Both the position numbers and the translations under genes were made by a program. From positions 62,001 to 126,000 of the forward strand of contig NZ_WVZN01000009.1 of the NCBI RefSeq assembly GCF_011772445.1: a DNA stretch of 64,000 bases, written 5' to 3'. This DNA is from Hydrogenophaga sp. (GTDB lineage: Bacteria > Pseudomonadota > Gammaproteobacteria > Burkholderiales > Burkholderiaceae_C). The notes under the pieces are model-generated. The model worked only from the letters and a program-made list of their open reading frames with translations. It was not told the DNA's origin and searched no databases. Shown in pieces: positions 26,605 to 36,510 of the stretch; within the stretch, counting starts at the first letter, position 1; each line of letters starts with the position of its first letter.

Positions 26605-27014
26605 ACTCCCCCATCCTGAACGTGGCCGGACGGATGCTGTTGCCCCTGGCCTTGTTGTTCTCGCTGTACCTGCTCTGGCGCGGCCACAACGCACCCGGCG
26701 GCGGTTTCGTCGGCGGGTTGGTGGCCGCAGCCGGCTTCACCGTGCACGCGCTGCCGCGTGGGCGCGCGGCCCTGTTGAAGGCGCTGCGCTGGCCGCCCGC
26801 CTCGATCGCCGCCGTCGGCCTGCTGCTGGCCCTGGTGTCGGGCGCGCCCGCGCTGTTCCTTCAGACGCCCTTCCTCACCCACCAGTGGCAGTTCTGGGAC
26901 AACGGCCTCGCGCTGGGCACGGCGCTGGTGTTCGACGTGGGGGTCTACCTCTCGGTGCTGGGCGCCGTGTGCGCCTTCGTGGGCTACTACCTCGGCGAGG
27001 AGGCCGATCACTGA
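26601..27014 (+). CDS. mrpB: Mrp antiporter subunit B (cluster 1)
   Basis: 137 residues with about four membrane helices. The MnhB family pattern [25 protein letters not shown] near the N-terminus and [25 protein letters not shown] near the C-terminus are diagnostic. Stand-alone MrpB marks this as a seven-gene (group 1) Mrp system. It overlaps mrpA by 4 bp and mrpC by 1 bp (TGATG). Confidence 0.95.
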   Translation: MNSPILNVAGRMLLPLALLFSLYLLWRGHNAPGGGFVGGLVAAAGFTVHALPRGRAALLKALRWPPASIAAVGLLLALVSGAPALFLQTPFLTHQWQFWDNGLALGTALVFDVGVYLSVLGAVCAFVGYYLGEEADH

Positions 27015-27376
27015 TGGAAACCCTCTACGCCCTGAGCTTCGGCGCGCTGTTGGCCGCCGCCCTGTACCTGCTCATGTCGCGGCAGCTGCTGCGCATGGTG
27101 CTGGGCCTGCTGCTGCTCGGCAACGCGGTGAACCTGGCCATCTTCGTCGCCGGGCGCCTGTCGTCGAACACGCCGCCCCTGGTGCCCGAAGGCGCGCTGG
27201 CCATCGCCACCAGCGCCAACCCACTGCCGCAGGCGCTGATCCTCACGGCCATCGTCATCTCCTTCTCGCTGGTGGCCTACACCGTGGTGCTGTTCGAGCG
27301 CGCCCACCGCGCCCTGGGCACGCTGGACCCCGACGCCATGCGCGAGGCCGAGCCGCGCGCGGAGGCCGCGCCGTGA
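27014..27376 (+). CDS. mrpC: Mrp antiporter subunit C (cluster 1)
   Basis: 120 residues, NuoK-like with three helices. LYLLMSRQLLRMVLGLLLLGNAVNLAIFVAG and DPLPQALILTAIVISF-type sequence (here NPLPQALILTAIVISFSLVAYTVVL) are the family signatures. The C-terminal 25 residues are charged and cytoplasmic. It overlaps mrpD by 4 bp. Confidence 0.95.
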   Translation: METLYALSFGALLAAALYLLMSRQLLRMVLGLLLLGNAVNLAIFVAGRLSSNTPPLVPEGALAIATSANPLPQALILTAIVISFSLVAYTVVLFERAHRALGTLDPDAMREAEPRAEAAP

Positions 27377-28926
27377 CGCCGCACCTGCTGCTCACCCTGC
27401 CCGTGGCCATTCCCCTGGCCACGCTGGCCCTGTGCGCGCTGCTGCAGTCCAGGCCCGCGTTGCAGCGCGCCGTCAGCCTGCTGGGCAGCGCCGGCCTGCT
27501 CATCGCCAGCGGGCTGCTGCTGAATGCGGTGCTCGACGGCACCGTGCTCGCCACGCAGTTCGGCCAGTGGGCCGCGCCCTTCGGCATCAGCTTCGTGGCC
27601 GACCGCTTCGCCGCCGCCATGGTCGTGATCACCGGCCTGATGGCCGTGGCCGTGTCCGTCTACGCCCTGGCCAGCGGCGCGAAAGAGCGCGAACGTGCCT
27701 GGTTCCACCCGCTGTACCACGGCCTGCTGCTGGGCGTCACCGGCGCCTTCCTCACGGGCGACATCTTCAACCTCTACGTGTGGTTCGAGATCATGCTCAT
27801 CGCGTCCTTCGGCCTGCTGGTGCAGGGCGGCACGCGCGCGCAGCTCGACGCCGGCGTGAAGTACGTGGTGCTCAACCTGCTGGTCACCACGCTGTTCCTG
27901 CTGGGCGTGGGCCTGCTTTACGGCCTCACGGGCACGCTGAACATGGCGGACCTGTCGCTCGCGCTGCCCCAGGTGCAGAACCAGGGCCTGGTGGGCACGC
28001 TGGCGCTGCTGTTCCTGCTGGCTTTCGGCGCCAAGGCCGCGGTGTTCCCGCTGTTCTTCTGGCTGCCGGCCGCGTACCACACGGCCAGCGCGCCGGTGGT
28101 GGCCATCTTCGCGGCGCTGCTCACCAAGGTGGGCGTGTACGCCATCCTGCGCTGCTTCACGCTGGTGTTTGGCGGCACGCTGGACTTCATCGGCCCCATC
28201 GTGGGCGTGCTGGCCGCGCTCACCATGGTCACGGGCGTGCTGGGCGCGGCGGCGCACTACGACGTGCGGCGCATCCTGTCCTTCCACATCATCAGCCAGA
28301 TCGGCTACATGCTGGTGGGCCTGGCGGTGGCCACGCCGCTGGCCATCGCGGGCGCCGTGCTCTACGTGCTGCACCACATCGTGGTGAAGGCCAACCTGTT
28401 CCTGATCGCGGGCGCGATCCGCCTGGCCGGTGGCTCGTACGAACTCAAGCGCATCGGCGGCCTGCACCGCAGCGCGCCGCTGCTGGCGCTGCTGTTCGTG
28501 GTGCCGGCACTGTCACTCGCCGGGCTGCCGCCGCTGTCGGGCTTCTGGGCCAAGTTCCTGGTGATCAGCTCCAGCCTGGAGGCCGGCCACGTGGCGCTGG
28601 CGGTGGTGGCGCTGGCCGTGGGCGCGCTCACGCTGTACTCCATGCTGAAGATCTGGAACGAGGCCTTCTGGAAGGCGCCAAGCGAGCTGTCGATGCGCGC
28701 CGCGAGCGACTGGCGCGCGCGGGGCGCCACGCGCGCGGCGCTGCTGCTGCCCATCGCCGCGCTGGCCGCCATCACGCTCACCATCGGCCTGTGGACGGAG
28801 CCCTTCGTGGACTTCTCGATCCGCGCGGCCGAACAGATGCTGGGCCGAGAGGCCTATGTGCAGGCCGTGCTGGGCGCCGCGCCCGCGCCGGCCATTCCGT
28901 CCCTGCCCGAAGGAGCCGCCCCATGA
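27373..28926 (+). CDS. mrpD: Mrp antiporter subunit D (cluster 1)
   Basis: 517 residues, NuoM/N-like, about 14 helices. LTGDIFNLYVWFEIMLIASFGLLVQGG holds the conserved helix 5 glutamate; KAAVFPLFFWLPAAYHTASAPVVAIFAALLTKVGVYAILR and YDVRRILSFHIISQIGYMLVGLA are typical of MrpD. Together with MrpA it carries the ion-translocating path. Translationally coupled on both sides by 4-bp overlaps. Confidence 0.95.
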   Translation: MTPHLLLTLPVAIPLATLALCALLQSRPALQRAVSLLGSAGLLIASGLLLNAVLDGTVLATQFGQWAAPFGISFVADRFAAAMVVITGLMAVAVSVYALASGAKERERAWFHPLYHGLLLGVTGAFLTGDIFNLYVWFEIMLIASFGLLVQGGTRAQLDAGVKYVVLNLLVTTLFLLGVGLLYGLTGTLNMADLSLALPQVQNQGLVGTLALLFLLAFGAKAAVFPLFFWLPAAYHTASAPVVAIFAALLTKVGVYAILRCFTLVFGGTLDFIGPIVGVLAALTMVTGVLGAAAHYDVRRILSFHIISQIGYMLVGLAVATPLAIAGAVLYVLHHIVVKANLFLIAGAIRLAGGSYELKRIGGLHRSAPLLALLFVVPALSLAGLPPLSGFWAKFLVISSSLEAGHVALAVVALAVGALTLYSMLKIWNEAFWKAPSELSMRAASDWRARGATRAALLLPIAALAAITLTIGLWTEPFVDFSIRAAEQMLGREAYVQAVLGAAPAPAIPSLPEGAAP

Positions 28927-29255
28927 CCCTGCTGTTGAACCGCGCCCGCGCCTGGCTGGTGCTGGCCGGCCTGTTCGCGCGCGAACTCGCGCTGTCGGTG
29001 AACGACGTGATCAAGGCCGTCCTCGATCCCTCGCGCGTGCAGCGCAGCGGCATCGTGGCCGTGCCGCTCAGCCTGCGGGGCGAGACCTCCATCGCGCTGC
29101 TGGCCAACCTGGTGACGCTGACCCCGGGCACCACCAGCCTGCACGTGTCGGACGACAAGGGCGTGCTCTACGTGCACGCCATGAACCTGGGCGACGACAC
29201 GGTCGCGCAGATCCAGAGCGGCTTCGAACGCCGCGTGAAGGAGTGCCTGGAATGA
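28923..29255 (+). CDS. mrpE: Mrp antiporter subunit E (cluster 1)
   Basis: 110 residues, shorter than the usual 155-180. The recognisable MnhE segments are SVNDVIKAVLDPSRVQRSGIVAVPLSLRGETSIALLANLVTLTPGTTSLHVSDDKGVLYVHAM. The family's first two membrane helices are reduced to one short hydrophobic N-terminal stretch (AWLVLAGLFARELALSV), so this is an N-terminally truncated but otherwise conserved form. Coupled to its neighbours by 4-bp overlaps. Confidence 0.9.
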   Translation: MTLLLNRARAWLVLAGLFARELALSVNDVIKAVLDPSRVQRSGIVAVPLSLRGETSIALLANLVTLTPGTTSLHVSDDKGVLYVHAMNLGDDTVAQIQSGFERRVKECLE

Positions 29256-29548
29256 ACGAGACCCTGTTTGACACCGTGCTGGCGCTCAGCGCGCTGCTGC
29301 TGGCCGGCGCCGTGCTGGCCGCGGGTTTGCGCGTCGTGCGCGGGCCGGCCGCCGCCGACCGCGTGATCGCGCTGGACATGCTGGGGCTGATCGGCGTGGC
29401 CGCCGCCGGGCTGGCCGCGCTGGTGGCGGGCGCGCCGGCTTTCGTGGACATCGCCCTGGGCGTGGCGCTGGTGGGCTTCCTGGCCACCGTGGCCTTCGCG
29501 GGCTTCATCGCGCGTGGTGCGCAACACCAGGACAAGGAGCGGTCATGA
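29252..29548 (+). CDS. mrpF: Mrp antiporter subunit F (cluster 1)
   Basis: 98 residues with three membrane helices. GLRVVRGPAAADRVIALDMLGLIGVAAAG is the MnhF signature, followed by FVDIALGVALVGFLATVAFAGFI. It overlaps mrpE and mrpG by 4 bp each. Confidence 0.93.
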   Translation: MNETLFDTVLALSALLLAGAVLAAGLRVVRGPAAADRVIALDMLGLIGVAAAGLAALVAGAPAFVDIALGVALVGFLATVAFAGFIARGAQHQDKERS

Positions 29549-30357
29549 ACGAGTGGATCGGATCGGTGCTGCTGCTGGGCGGCGCGCTGCTGTGCCTGCT
29601 GGCGGCGCTGGGCGTACTGCGCCTGCCCGACTTCTTCATGCGCATGCACGCCGCCACCAAGGCCGGCGTGGCCGGCAGCGGGCTGGTGCTGCTGGGCGTG
29701 GCCGCGCTGCACGGCGACACCGCGACTTGGATCAAGGCCGCGCTGGCGGTGCTGTTCCTGCTGCTCACCACGCCGGTGGCGGGGCACCTCATCGGCCGCG
29801 CGGGCTACCTCAGCGGCGTGCCGATGTGGCGCGGCACGCGAGAGGACGCGCTGGCCGGCGTGCTGCCGCGCGGCGGCATCGATGGCGCGGACACGCCCGA
29901 GGAGGCCCCGGTGCGCCGCGTGCTGCTGGCGCTGGCGGCGGGGCCGCACATCGACGCGGCGATCGCGCAGTCGGTGGCGCTGGCGCGCCGCCACGGCGCC
30001 GAGCTGCACGGCGTGGCGGTGATCGACGTGCCGCGCCTGCAGAACGTGGGGCCGGTGCCGATCGGCGCGGGCTGGCACGCGCAGCGCATGCGCGAGCACC
30101 GCATCGCCCAGGCGCGCCGCGCGGCGGCCGACGTGATCGAGCGCTTCGAGTCGGCCGCGCGCGCCAGCGGCCTGCGCTGGAGCACGCAACTGGAAGAGGG
30201 CCGCCCACGCGCGGTGCTGCGCGCCTGTAGCGACGAGGCCACGCTGCTCACGGCGGCCGCCGAGGGCTGGTTCGACCAGGGCGTGCTGGACCTGCGCGTG
30301 GATGTGGCCAGCCGCCTGGACCTGCCGGGCCTGCGGCCTTTGCGCGTGCTGCGCTGA
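29545..30357 (+). CDS. mrpG: Mrp antiporter subunit G fused to a universal-stress-protein-like domain
   Basis: 270 residues, more than twice the family length. Residues 1-95 are MrpG: LGGALLCLLAALGVLRLPDFFMRMHAATKAGVAGSGLVLLG and LLLTTPVAGHLIGRAGYL. After a linker (95-122) comes a soluble domain of about 125-145 residues beginning VRRVLLALAAGPHIDAAIAQSVALARRHGAELHGVAVID, the beta-alpha-beta start of UspA proteins, and including HRIAQARRAAADVIERFESAARASGLRW. The C-terminal G-x2-G-x9-G-S/T nucleotide motif of ATP-binding Usps is not visible. A soluble sensor-like domain on an antiporter subunit is unusual and could regulate the complex from the cytoplasm; that role is inference. Confidence 0.85.
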   Translation: MNEWIGSVLLLGGALLCLLAALGVLRLPDFFMRMHAATKAGVAGSGLVLLGVAALHGDTATWIKAALAVLFLLLTTPVAGHLIGRAGYLSGVPMWRGTREDALAGVLPRGGIDGADTPEEAPVRRVLLALAAGPHIDAAIAQSVALARRHGAELHGVAVIDVPRLQNVGPVPIGAGWHAQRMREHRIAQARRAAADVIERFESAARASGLRWSTQLEEGRPRAVLRACSDEATLLTAAAEGWFDQGVLDLRVDVASRLDLPGLRPLRVLR

Positions 30358-30387
30358 ACACGTGGCGGCGGGCCTACGATCGGGCCC

Positions 30388-31847
30388 ATGCCCCGATCGC
30401 TCCTGACCCGCTGGATCCACCGATTGCCCATGACCGCGCGCCTGTCCCTCGCGGTGGTGGCCGTCATCCTGGTGACGGCGCTGGGCACCACGCAGATCGC
30501 GATGCAGGGCCTGCTGCGCCAGGTGGAGCGCCAGATCGAGCGCACGGGCCAGATCTACCTCGATGGCCTGGCCGCGGCCCTGCTGCCGCCCGTGATGACG
30601 AACGACAGCGCGGGGATCGACCGCGCACTGGACGAGGCCCTGCGCATGCACCAGGGCCTGGTGGACCGGCACCTGTTTCTGCTGGACCGGGACGGGCGCC
30701 CGCTGGCCCGGGCCGACCGCGCGGGCCTGCACGACGTCCCCCTGCCCGAGGCCGTGACCGAGCTGGCGAGCGGCGATCAGATCGACATCGACGACAGCAG
30801 CTACTGGGTGTGGCGCCCGCTGAGCGACGCGCGCCTGGGCGTTGGCGGCGAAGCGGGCGCGTTCACGGTGGTGGCCAATCTCGACCTGAGCGACTACGTG
30901 GCCGAGCGCCAACGCCTGTGGTGGCGCGTGGTGGCCTTCAACCTGGGCCTGGGCCTGGTGTGCGCGGTGCTGGGCGTGCTGATCATGCGCCGGTTGCAGC
31001 GCCCGCTGGACCTGCTGACGCGGCACCTGCAGCGCACGGGCGAGGCCGGGCCGGAGCCGGTGGCGGAGGCGCTCATCCCGCCCAACGACGGCGAGAACGC
31101 GCGCCTGCTGCGCGCCTACAACCGCATGGCCGGCGCGGCGCGCGAACGCGAGGCGCTGATCACGCGCATGGCCGAGCAGGAGCGCGAGGCCGTGCTGGGC
31201 CGCTTGTCCGCCACGCTGGCGCACGAGGTGCGCAACCCGCTGGCCGGCGTGCTCACCGCCGTCGACACGCTACGCCGCTTCGGCGAGCGACCAGAGACAC
31301 GCGCGGAGGCACTGGATTTCATGGAGCGCGGCCTGCGCGTGCTGGGTGGCGTGGTGGACGCGACCCTGGCCACGCACCGCCCGGTCGATGGCGCGCTGGC
31401 CTTTGGTCCGCAGGACCTGGAAGACGTGCGGCGGCTGCTGGCACCGCAGGCGCGCCAGGCGGGCGTGGCGCTGGTGCTCGACTCCACGCTGGCGCACACC
31501 GTGCCACTGGCCGGCGGCGAGGTGCGCCAGGTGCTGCTGAACCTGCTGCTCAACGCCATCCAGGCCTCGGCGGCCGGCGCGCGCGTCACGCTGCGCTGCG
31601 AGGCGCGCGCCGACCACCTGTGGCTGGAGGTGATCGACGAAGGCGCGGGCCTGCCCGGACCGCTGGCCGCGAGCCTGGAGCGGGGCGTGGCCCCCGCGAC
31701 CGGCGCGGGCCTGGGCGTGGCGGTGGTGGTGCGTCTGGTGCAGCGCCTGCGTGGGCGCGTGGCGGTGCGGGCACACTCGGGCCAGGGCACGCGCATCGCG
31801 CTCGAACTGCCGTTCGACAACGGCCCCGCTGAAGGCCCTGCCACGTC

Positions 31848-31851
<4 letters not shown>
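30388..31851 (+). CDS. Sensor histidine kinase of the mrp-linked two-component system
   Basis: 487 residues. Membrane helices at about 19-41 and 181-200 flank a periplasmic sensor region of about 140 residues. A HAMP-like segment follows, then the phosphoacceptor LSATLAHEVRNPLAGVLT with His279, the N box VRQVLLNLLLNAIQAS with Asn389, and G-boxes EVIDEGAGLP and GAGLGVAVVVRLVQRLRGRV. It lies 30 bp after mrpG and its stop overlaps the response regulator start by 4 bp. The periplasmic domain has no recognised ligand; position between two Na+/H+ antiporter operons suggests sensing of ions, pH or envelope stress, which is inference. Confidence 0.92.
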
Positions 31852-33176
<1,325 letters not shown>

Positions 33177-33235
33177 CCGCGCCAAGCTCGCGCGCGGCGG
33201 AACTTCGTGCGCCTTTCTGGCCCTAGACTCGGGCC

Positions 33236-36166
33236 ATGTCCTTGTTTTTGTTGCTGTTATTGCCCTTCGTGGGCTGCGTGGTCGCGGCGCTGCTGCCGAC
33301 GAATGCGCGCAACCTCGAGTCGCTGTGGGCCGCGCTGGTGGCCCTGGCGGTGGCGGTGCCCCTCGGCCTCCTCTACCCCGAGGTGCGCGACGGCGCCGTG
33401 CTGATCGAACGCTGGTCGTGGCTGCCCGCGCTGGGCATCGACCTCATCGTGCGCATCGACGGCTTCGCCTGGATGTTCGCCATGCTGGTCAGTGCGATGG
33501 GCCTGCTGGTCATCGTCTACGCCCGCTACTACCTCTCGGCCGACGACCCGGCGGCGCGTTTCTACTCGCTGCTGCTGGGCTTCATGGGCGCCATGCTGGG
33601 CGTGGTGCTGTCTGGCAACCTGGTGCAGCTGGTGGTGTTCTGGGAACTCACCAGCGTCTTCTCCTTCCTGCTGATCGGCTACTGGACCCACCGCAAGGAC
33701 GCGCGGCGCGGCGCGCGCATGGCCTTCACCGTCACCGCCACGGGCGGGCTGGCGCTGCTGGCGGGCGTGCTGCTGCTGGGGCACATCGTGGGCAGCCTGG
33801 AACTGGAGGTGGTGCTGGCGGCCGGTGACCGCATCCGCGAGCACGCGCTGTACACGCCCGCGCTGGTGCTGATCCTGCTGGGCGCGCTCACCAAGAGCGC
33901 GCAGTTCCCCTTCCACTTCTGGCTGCCGCACGCCATGGCCGCGCCGACGCCGGTGTCGGCCTACCTGCACTCGGCCACCATGGTGAAGGCCGGCGTGTTC
34001 CTGCTGGCGCGGCTGTGGCCGGCGCTGGCGGGCACGCCGGAATGGTTCTGGATCGTCGGCGGAGCCGGCCTGGCCACGCTGCTGCTGGGCGCCTACGCGG
34101 CCATGTTCCAGAACGACCTGAAGGGGCTGCTGGCGTACTCCACCATCAGCCACCTGGGCCTGATCACCCTGCTGCTGGGCCTCAACAGCCCCTTCGCGGC
34201 GGTGGCCGCGGTCTTCCACATGATGAACCACGCGACCTTCAAGGCTTCGCTGTTCATGTCGGTGGGCATCATCGACCACGAGACCGGCACGCGCGACATG
34301 CGCCGCCTGGACGGCCTGTTCCGCTCCATGCCCATCACCGGCACGCTGGCCATCGTGGCCTGTGCGGCCATGGCGGGCGTGCCCTTGCTCAACGGTTTCC
34401 TCTCCAAGGAGATGTTCTTCGCCGAGACGGTCTACATCAGCGCCAACCCGGCCATCGGCGTGGGCCTGCCGGCGCTGGCCACGCTGGCCGGCGTGTTCGC
34501 GGTGGTGTATTCGCTGCGCTTCGGGCACGACGTGTTCTTCGGCGCGCCACCCGACTGCCCGCGCCAGCCGCACGAGCCCGTGCACTGGATGCGCGTGCCG
34601 GTGGAGCTGCTGGTGCTGGCCTGCATCGTGGTGGGCACGCTGCCGGCCTGGTCCGTGGGACCGCTGCTGGCCATGGCCGCCACGCCGGTGGTGGGCGGCG
34701 ACCTGCCCGAGTACAGCCTGGCCGTCTGGCACGGCTTCAACACGCCGCTGGTGATGAGCCTGATCGCCACCGGGGGCGGCCTGGTGGCCTACCTGCTGTT
34801 CGGCCAGTGGCTGAAGCGGCGCGCCAGCACGCGCGCGCCGGGCCTGCTGGGGCTGGACGGGCGCGCCGTGTTCGACAGCGCTTTCGTCGCGCTGACCGCA
34901 CTGTCGCGCTGGCTGCTGCGCCACCTGGGCACGCGCCGCCTGCAGCCGCAGCTGTTCGCCATGGTGACGATCGCGGGCCTGGCCGGCGTGGGCGCGGCCC
35001 TGGTGGTGCCGCTGAGCTGGGGCGACCGCCCGCGCATCCCGGCCTCGCCGGGCTTCGTGCTCTTGTGGGTGGTCGCGGGCGCCTGTGCGATCGGTGCCGC
35101 CTGGCAGGCCAAGTTCCACCGGCTCGCGGCGCTGATCATGCTCAGCGTGGTCGGGCTGGCGCTGTGCATCACCTTCGCCTGGTTCTCGGCTCCTGATCTC
35201 GCGCTCACCCAGTTGTCGGTGGAGGTGGTGACCACGGTGCTGTTCCTGCTGGGCCTGCGCTGGATGCCCAAACGCGTGGTGGAGGACGACCCGCGCTTCG
35301 CGCTGCGCGCCTTCTGGCGCCGCCGGCGCGACCTGCTCGTCGCGGTGCTCATCGGCACCGGCCTGGCGGTGCTGTCCTACGCCCTGCTCACGCGCACCGC
35401 GCCGCTGTCCATCTCGCCCTTCTTCATCGAGAACGCCCTGCCTCAGGGTGGCGGCACGAACATCGTCAACGTGATGCTGGTGGACTTCCGGGCCTTCGAC
35501 ACGCTGGGCGAGATCACGGTGCTGGGCATCGTGGGCGTCACCGTGTTCGCGCTGCTGCGCCGCTTCCGTCCGCCGGTGGAGGTGATCGACCGCCCCGCCC
35601 AGCAGCGAGCGGTGCCCCAGCACATCGAGAGCGACCTGATGACGCGCGAGGACGGCGACACGCCGCAGCGCTACCTCGAGGTCCCTGCCGTGCTGGTGCG
35701 TCTGCTGCTGCCGGTGGCCGGCGTGTTTGCATTCCACCTGTTCATGCGGGGCCACAACGAGCCGGGCGGCGGTTTCGTGGCCGGCCTGGTGGTGGCCATC
35801 GCCTTCATCGCGCAGTACATGGTGAGCGGCACGCGCTGGGTGGAAGACCGCATGCGCCTGCTGCCACCGCGCTGGATCGCCGTCGGCCTCGGCCTGGCCC
35901 TGGCCACGGGCCTGGGTTCGCTGGCGCTGGGCTACCCCTTCCTCACCACGCACACGGCGCACGTGAGCTGGCCGCTGGTGGGTGAGGTGCACATCCCCAG
36001 CGCCGCGCTGTTCGACCTGGGCGTGTTCGCGGTGGTGGTGGGTTCCACGCTGCTGCTGCTCACGGCGATCGCCCACCAGTCCTTGCGCGCGCGCCGCCAG
36101 CTCGCCGCGCAGGACGAGGAGCTGGAAGCACAGGAACAACGACTGCAACGGGAAGGAACGCGCTGA
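33236..36166 (+). CDS. Mrp-type antiporter subunit A/B fusion (cluster 2)
   Basis: 976 residues. The MrpA part shows [59 protein letters not shown] and NDLKGLLAYSTISHLG, and the MrpA-specific block APDLALTQLSVEVVTTVLFLLGLRWMP with [21 protein letters not shown]. From about residue 810 an MrpB domain is fused: HLFMRGHNEPGGGFVAGLVVAIAF. Fusion of A and B defines group 2 Mrp systems such as the rhizobial Pha system, often linked to K+ or Na+/H+ exchange at alkaline pH. It begins 59 bp after the response regulator and overlaps the next gene by 1 bp. Confidence 0.95.
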   Translation: MSLFLLLLLPFVGCVVAALLPTNARNLESLWAALVALAVAVPLGLLYPEVRDGAVLIERWSWLPALGIDLIVRIDGFAWMFAMLVSAMGLLVIVYARYYLSADDPAARFYSLLLGFMGAMLGVVLSGNLVQLVVFWELTSVFSFLLIGYWTHRKDARRGARMAFTVTATGGLALLAGVLLLGHIVGSLELEVVLAAGDRIREHALYTPALVLILLGALTKSAQFPFHFWLPHAMAAPTPVSAYLHSATMVKAGVFLLARLWPALAGTPEWFWIVGGAGLATLLLGAYAAMFQNDLKGLLAYSTISHLGLITLLLGLNSPFAAVAAVFHMMNHATFKASLFMSVGIIDHETGTRDMRRLDGLFRSMPITGTLAIVACAAMAGVPLLNGFLSKEMFFAETVYISANPAIGVGLPALATLAGVFAVVYSLRFGHDVFFGAPPDCPRQPHEPVHWMRVPVELLVLACIVVGTLPAWSVGPLLAMAATPVVGGDLPEYSLAVWHGFNTPLVMSLIATGGGLVAYLLFGQWLKRRASTRAPGLLGLDGRAVFDSAFVALTALSRWLLRHLGTRRLQPQLFAMVTIAGLAGVGAALVVPLSWGDRPRIPASPGFVLLWVVAGACAIGAAWQAKFHRLAALIMLSVVGLALCITFAWFSAPDLALTQLSVEVVTTVLFLLGLRWMPKRVVEDDPRFALRAFWRRRRDLLVAVLIGTGLAVLSYALLTRTAPLSISPFFIENALPQGGGTNIVNVMLVDFRAFDTLGEITVLGIVGVTVFALLRRFRPPVEVIDRPAQQRAVPQHIESDLMTREDGDTPQRYLEVPAVLVRLLLPVAGVFAFHLFMRGHNEPGGGFVAGLVVAIAFIAQYMVSGTRWVEDRMRLLPPRWIAVGLGLALATGLGSLALGYPFLTTHTAHVSWPLVGEVHIPSAALFDLGVFAVVVGSTLLLLTAIAHQSLRARRQLAAQDEELEAQEQRLQREGTR

Positions 36167-36510
36167 TGGAACTGATCATCTCGATCGCGATAGGCGTGAT
36201 GACCGGTGCGGGGGTGTGGCTGCTGCTGCGACCTCGAACTTTCCAGGTACTGATCGGCCTGTCGATGCTGTCGTACGCGGTGAACCTGTTCATCTTCAGC
36301 GTCGGCAGCCTGGCGGTGGACGCCGAACCCATCGTGCGCCCCGGTCTGCCGGCCGACCTTCAGCACTACACCGACCCGCTGCCGCAGTCGCTGGTGCTCA
36401 CCGCCATCGTCATCGGCTTCGCCACCACGGCGCTGTTCCTGGTGGTGCTGCTGGCGCTGCGCGGGCTGTCCGGCGGCGACCATGTCGATGGGGAAGAAGA
36501 GCGCTCATGA
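36166..36510 (+). CDS. mrpC: Mrp antiporter subunit C (cluster 2)
   Basis: 114 residues, NuoK-like. LRPRTFQVLIGLSMLSYAVNLFIFSVGSL and YTDPLPQSLVLTAIVIGFATTALFLVVLLAL are diagnostic of MrpC. It starts on the TGATG junction with the AB subunit gene and overlaps mrpD by 4 bp. Confidence 0.95.
   Translation: MELIISIAIGVMTGAGVWLLLRPRTFQVLIGLSMLSYAVNLFIFSVGSLAVDAEPIVRPGLPADLQHYTDPLPQSLVLTAIVIGFATTALFLVVLLALRGLSGGDHVDGEEERS

Noticed and set aside
24268..26694. 808-codon open frame on the minus strand opposite mrpA, and similar very long antisense frames elsewhere (for example 33257-36148)
   Set aside because: High GC makes stop codons rare in shadow frames; composition is low-complexity Arg/His/Gln-rich and the opposite strand encodes clear Mrp subunits.
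33177..33235. Second sigma-54 promoter before the mrp cluster 2 operon
   Set aside because: TGGCCC-type sequence lacks the GC dinucleotide at the -12 position with proper spacing; no good match was found.
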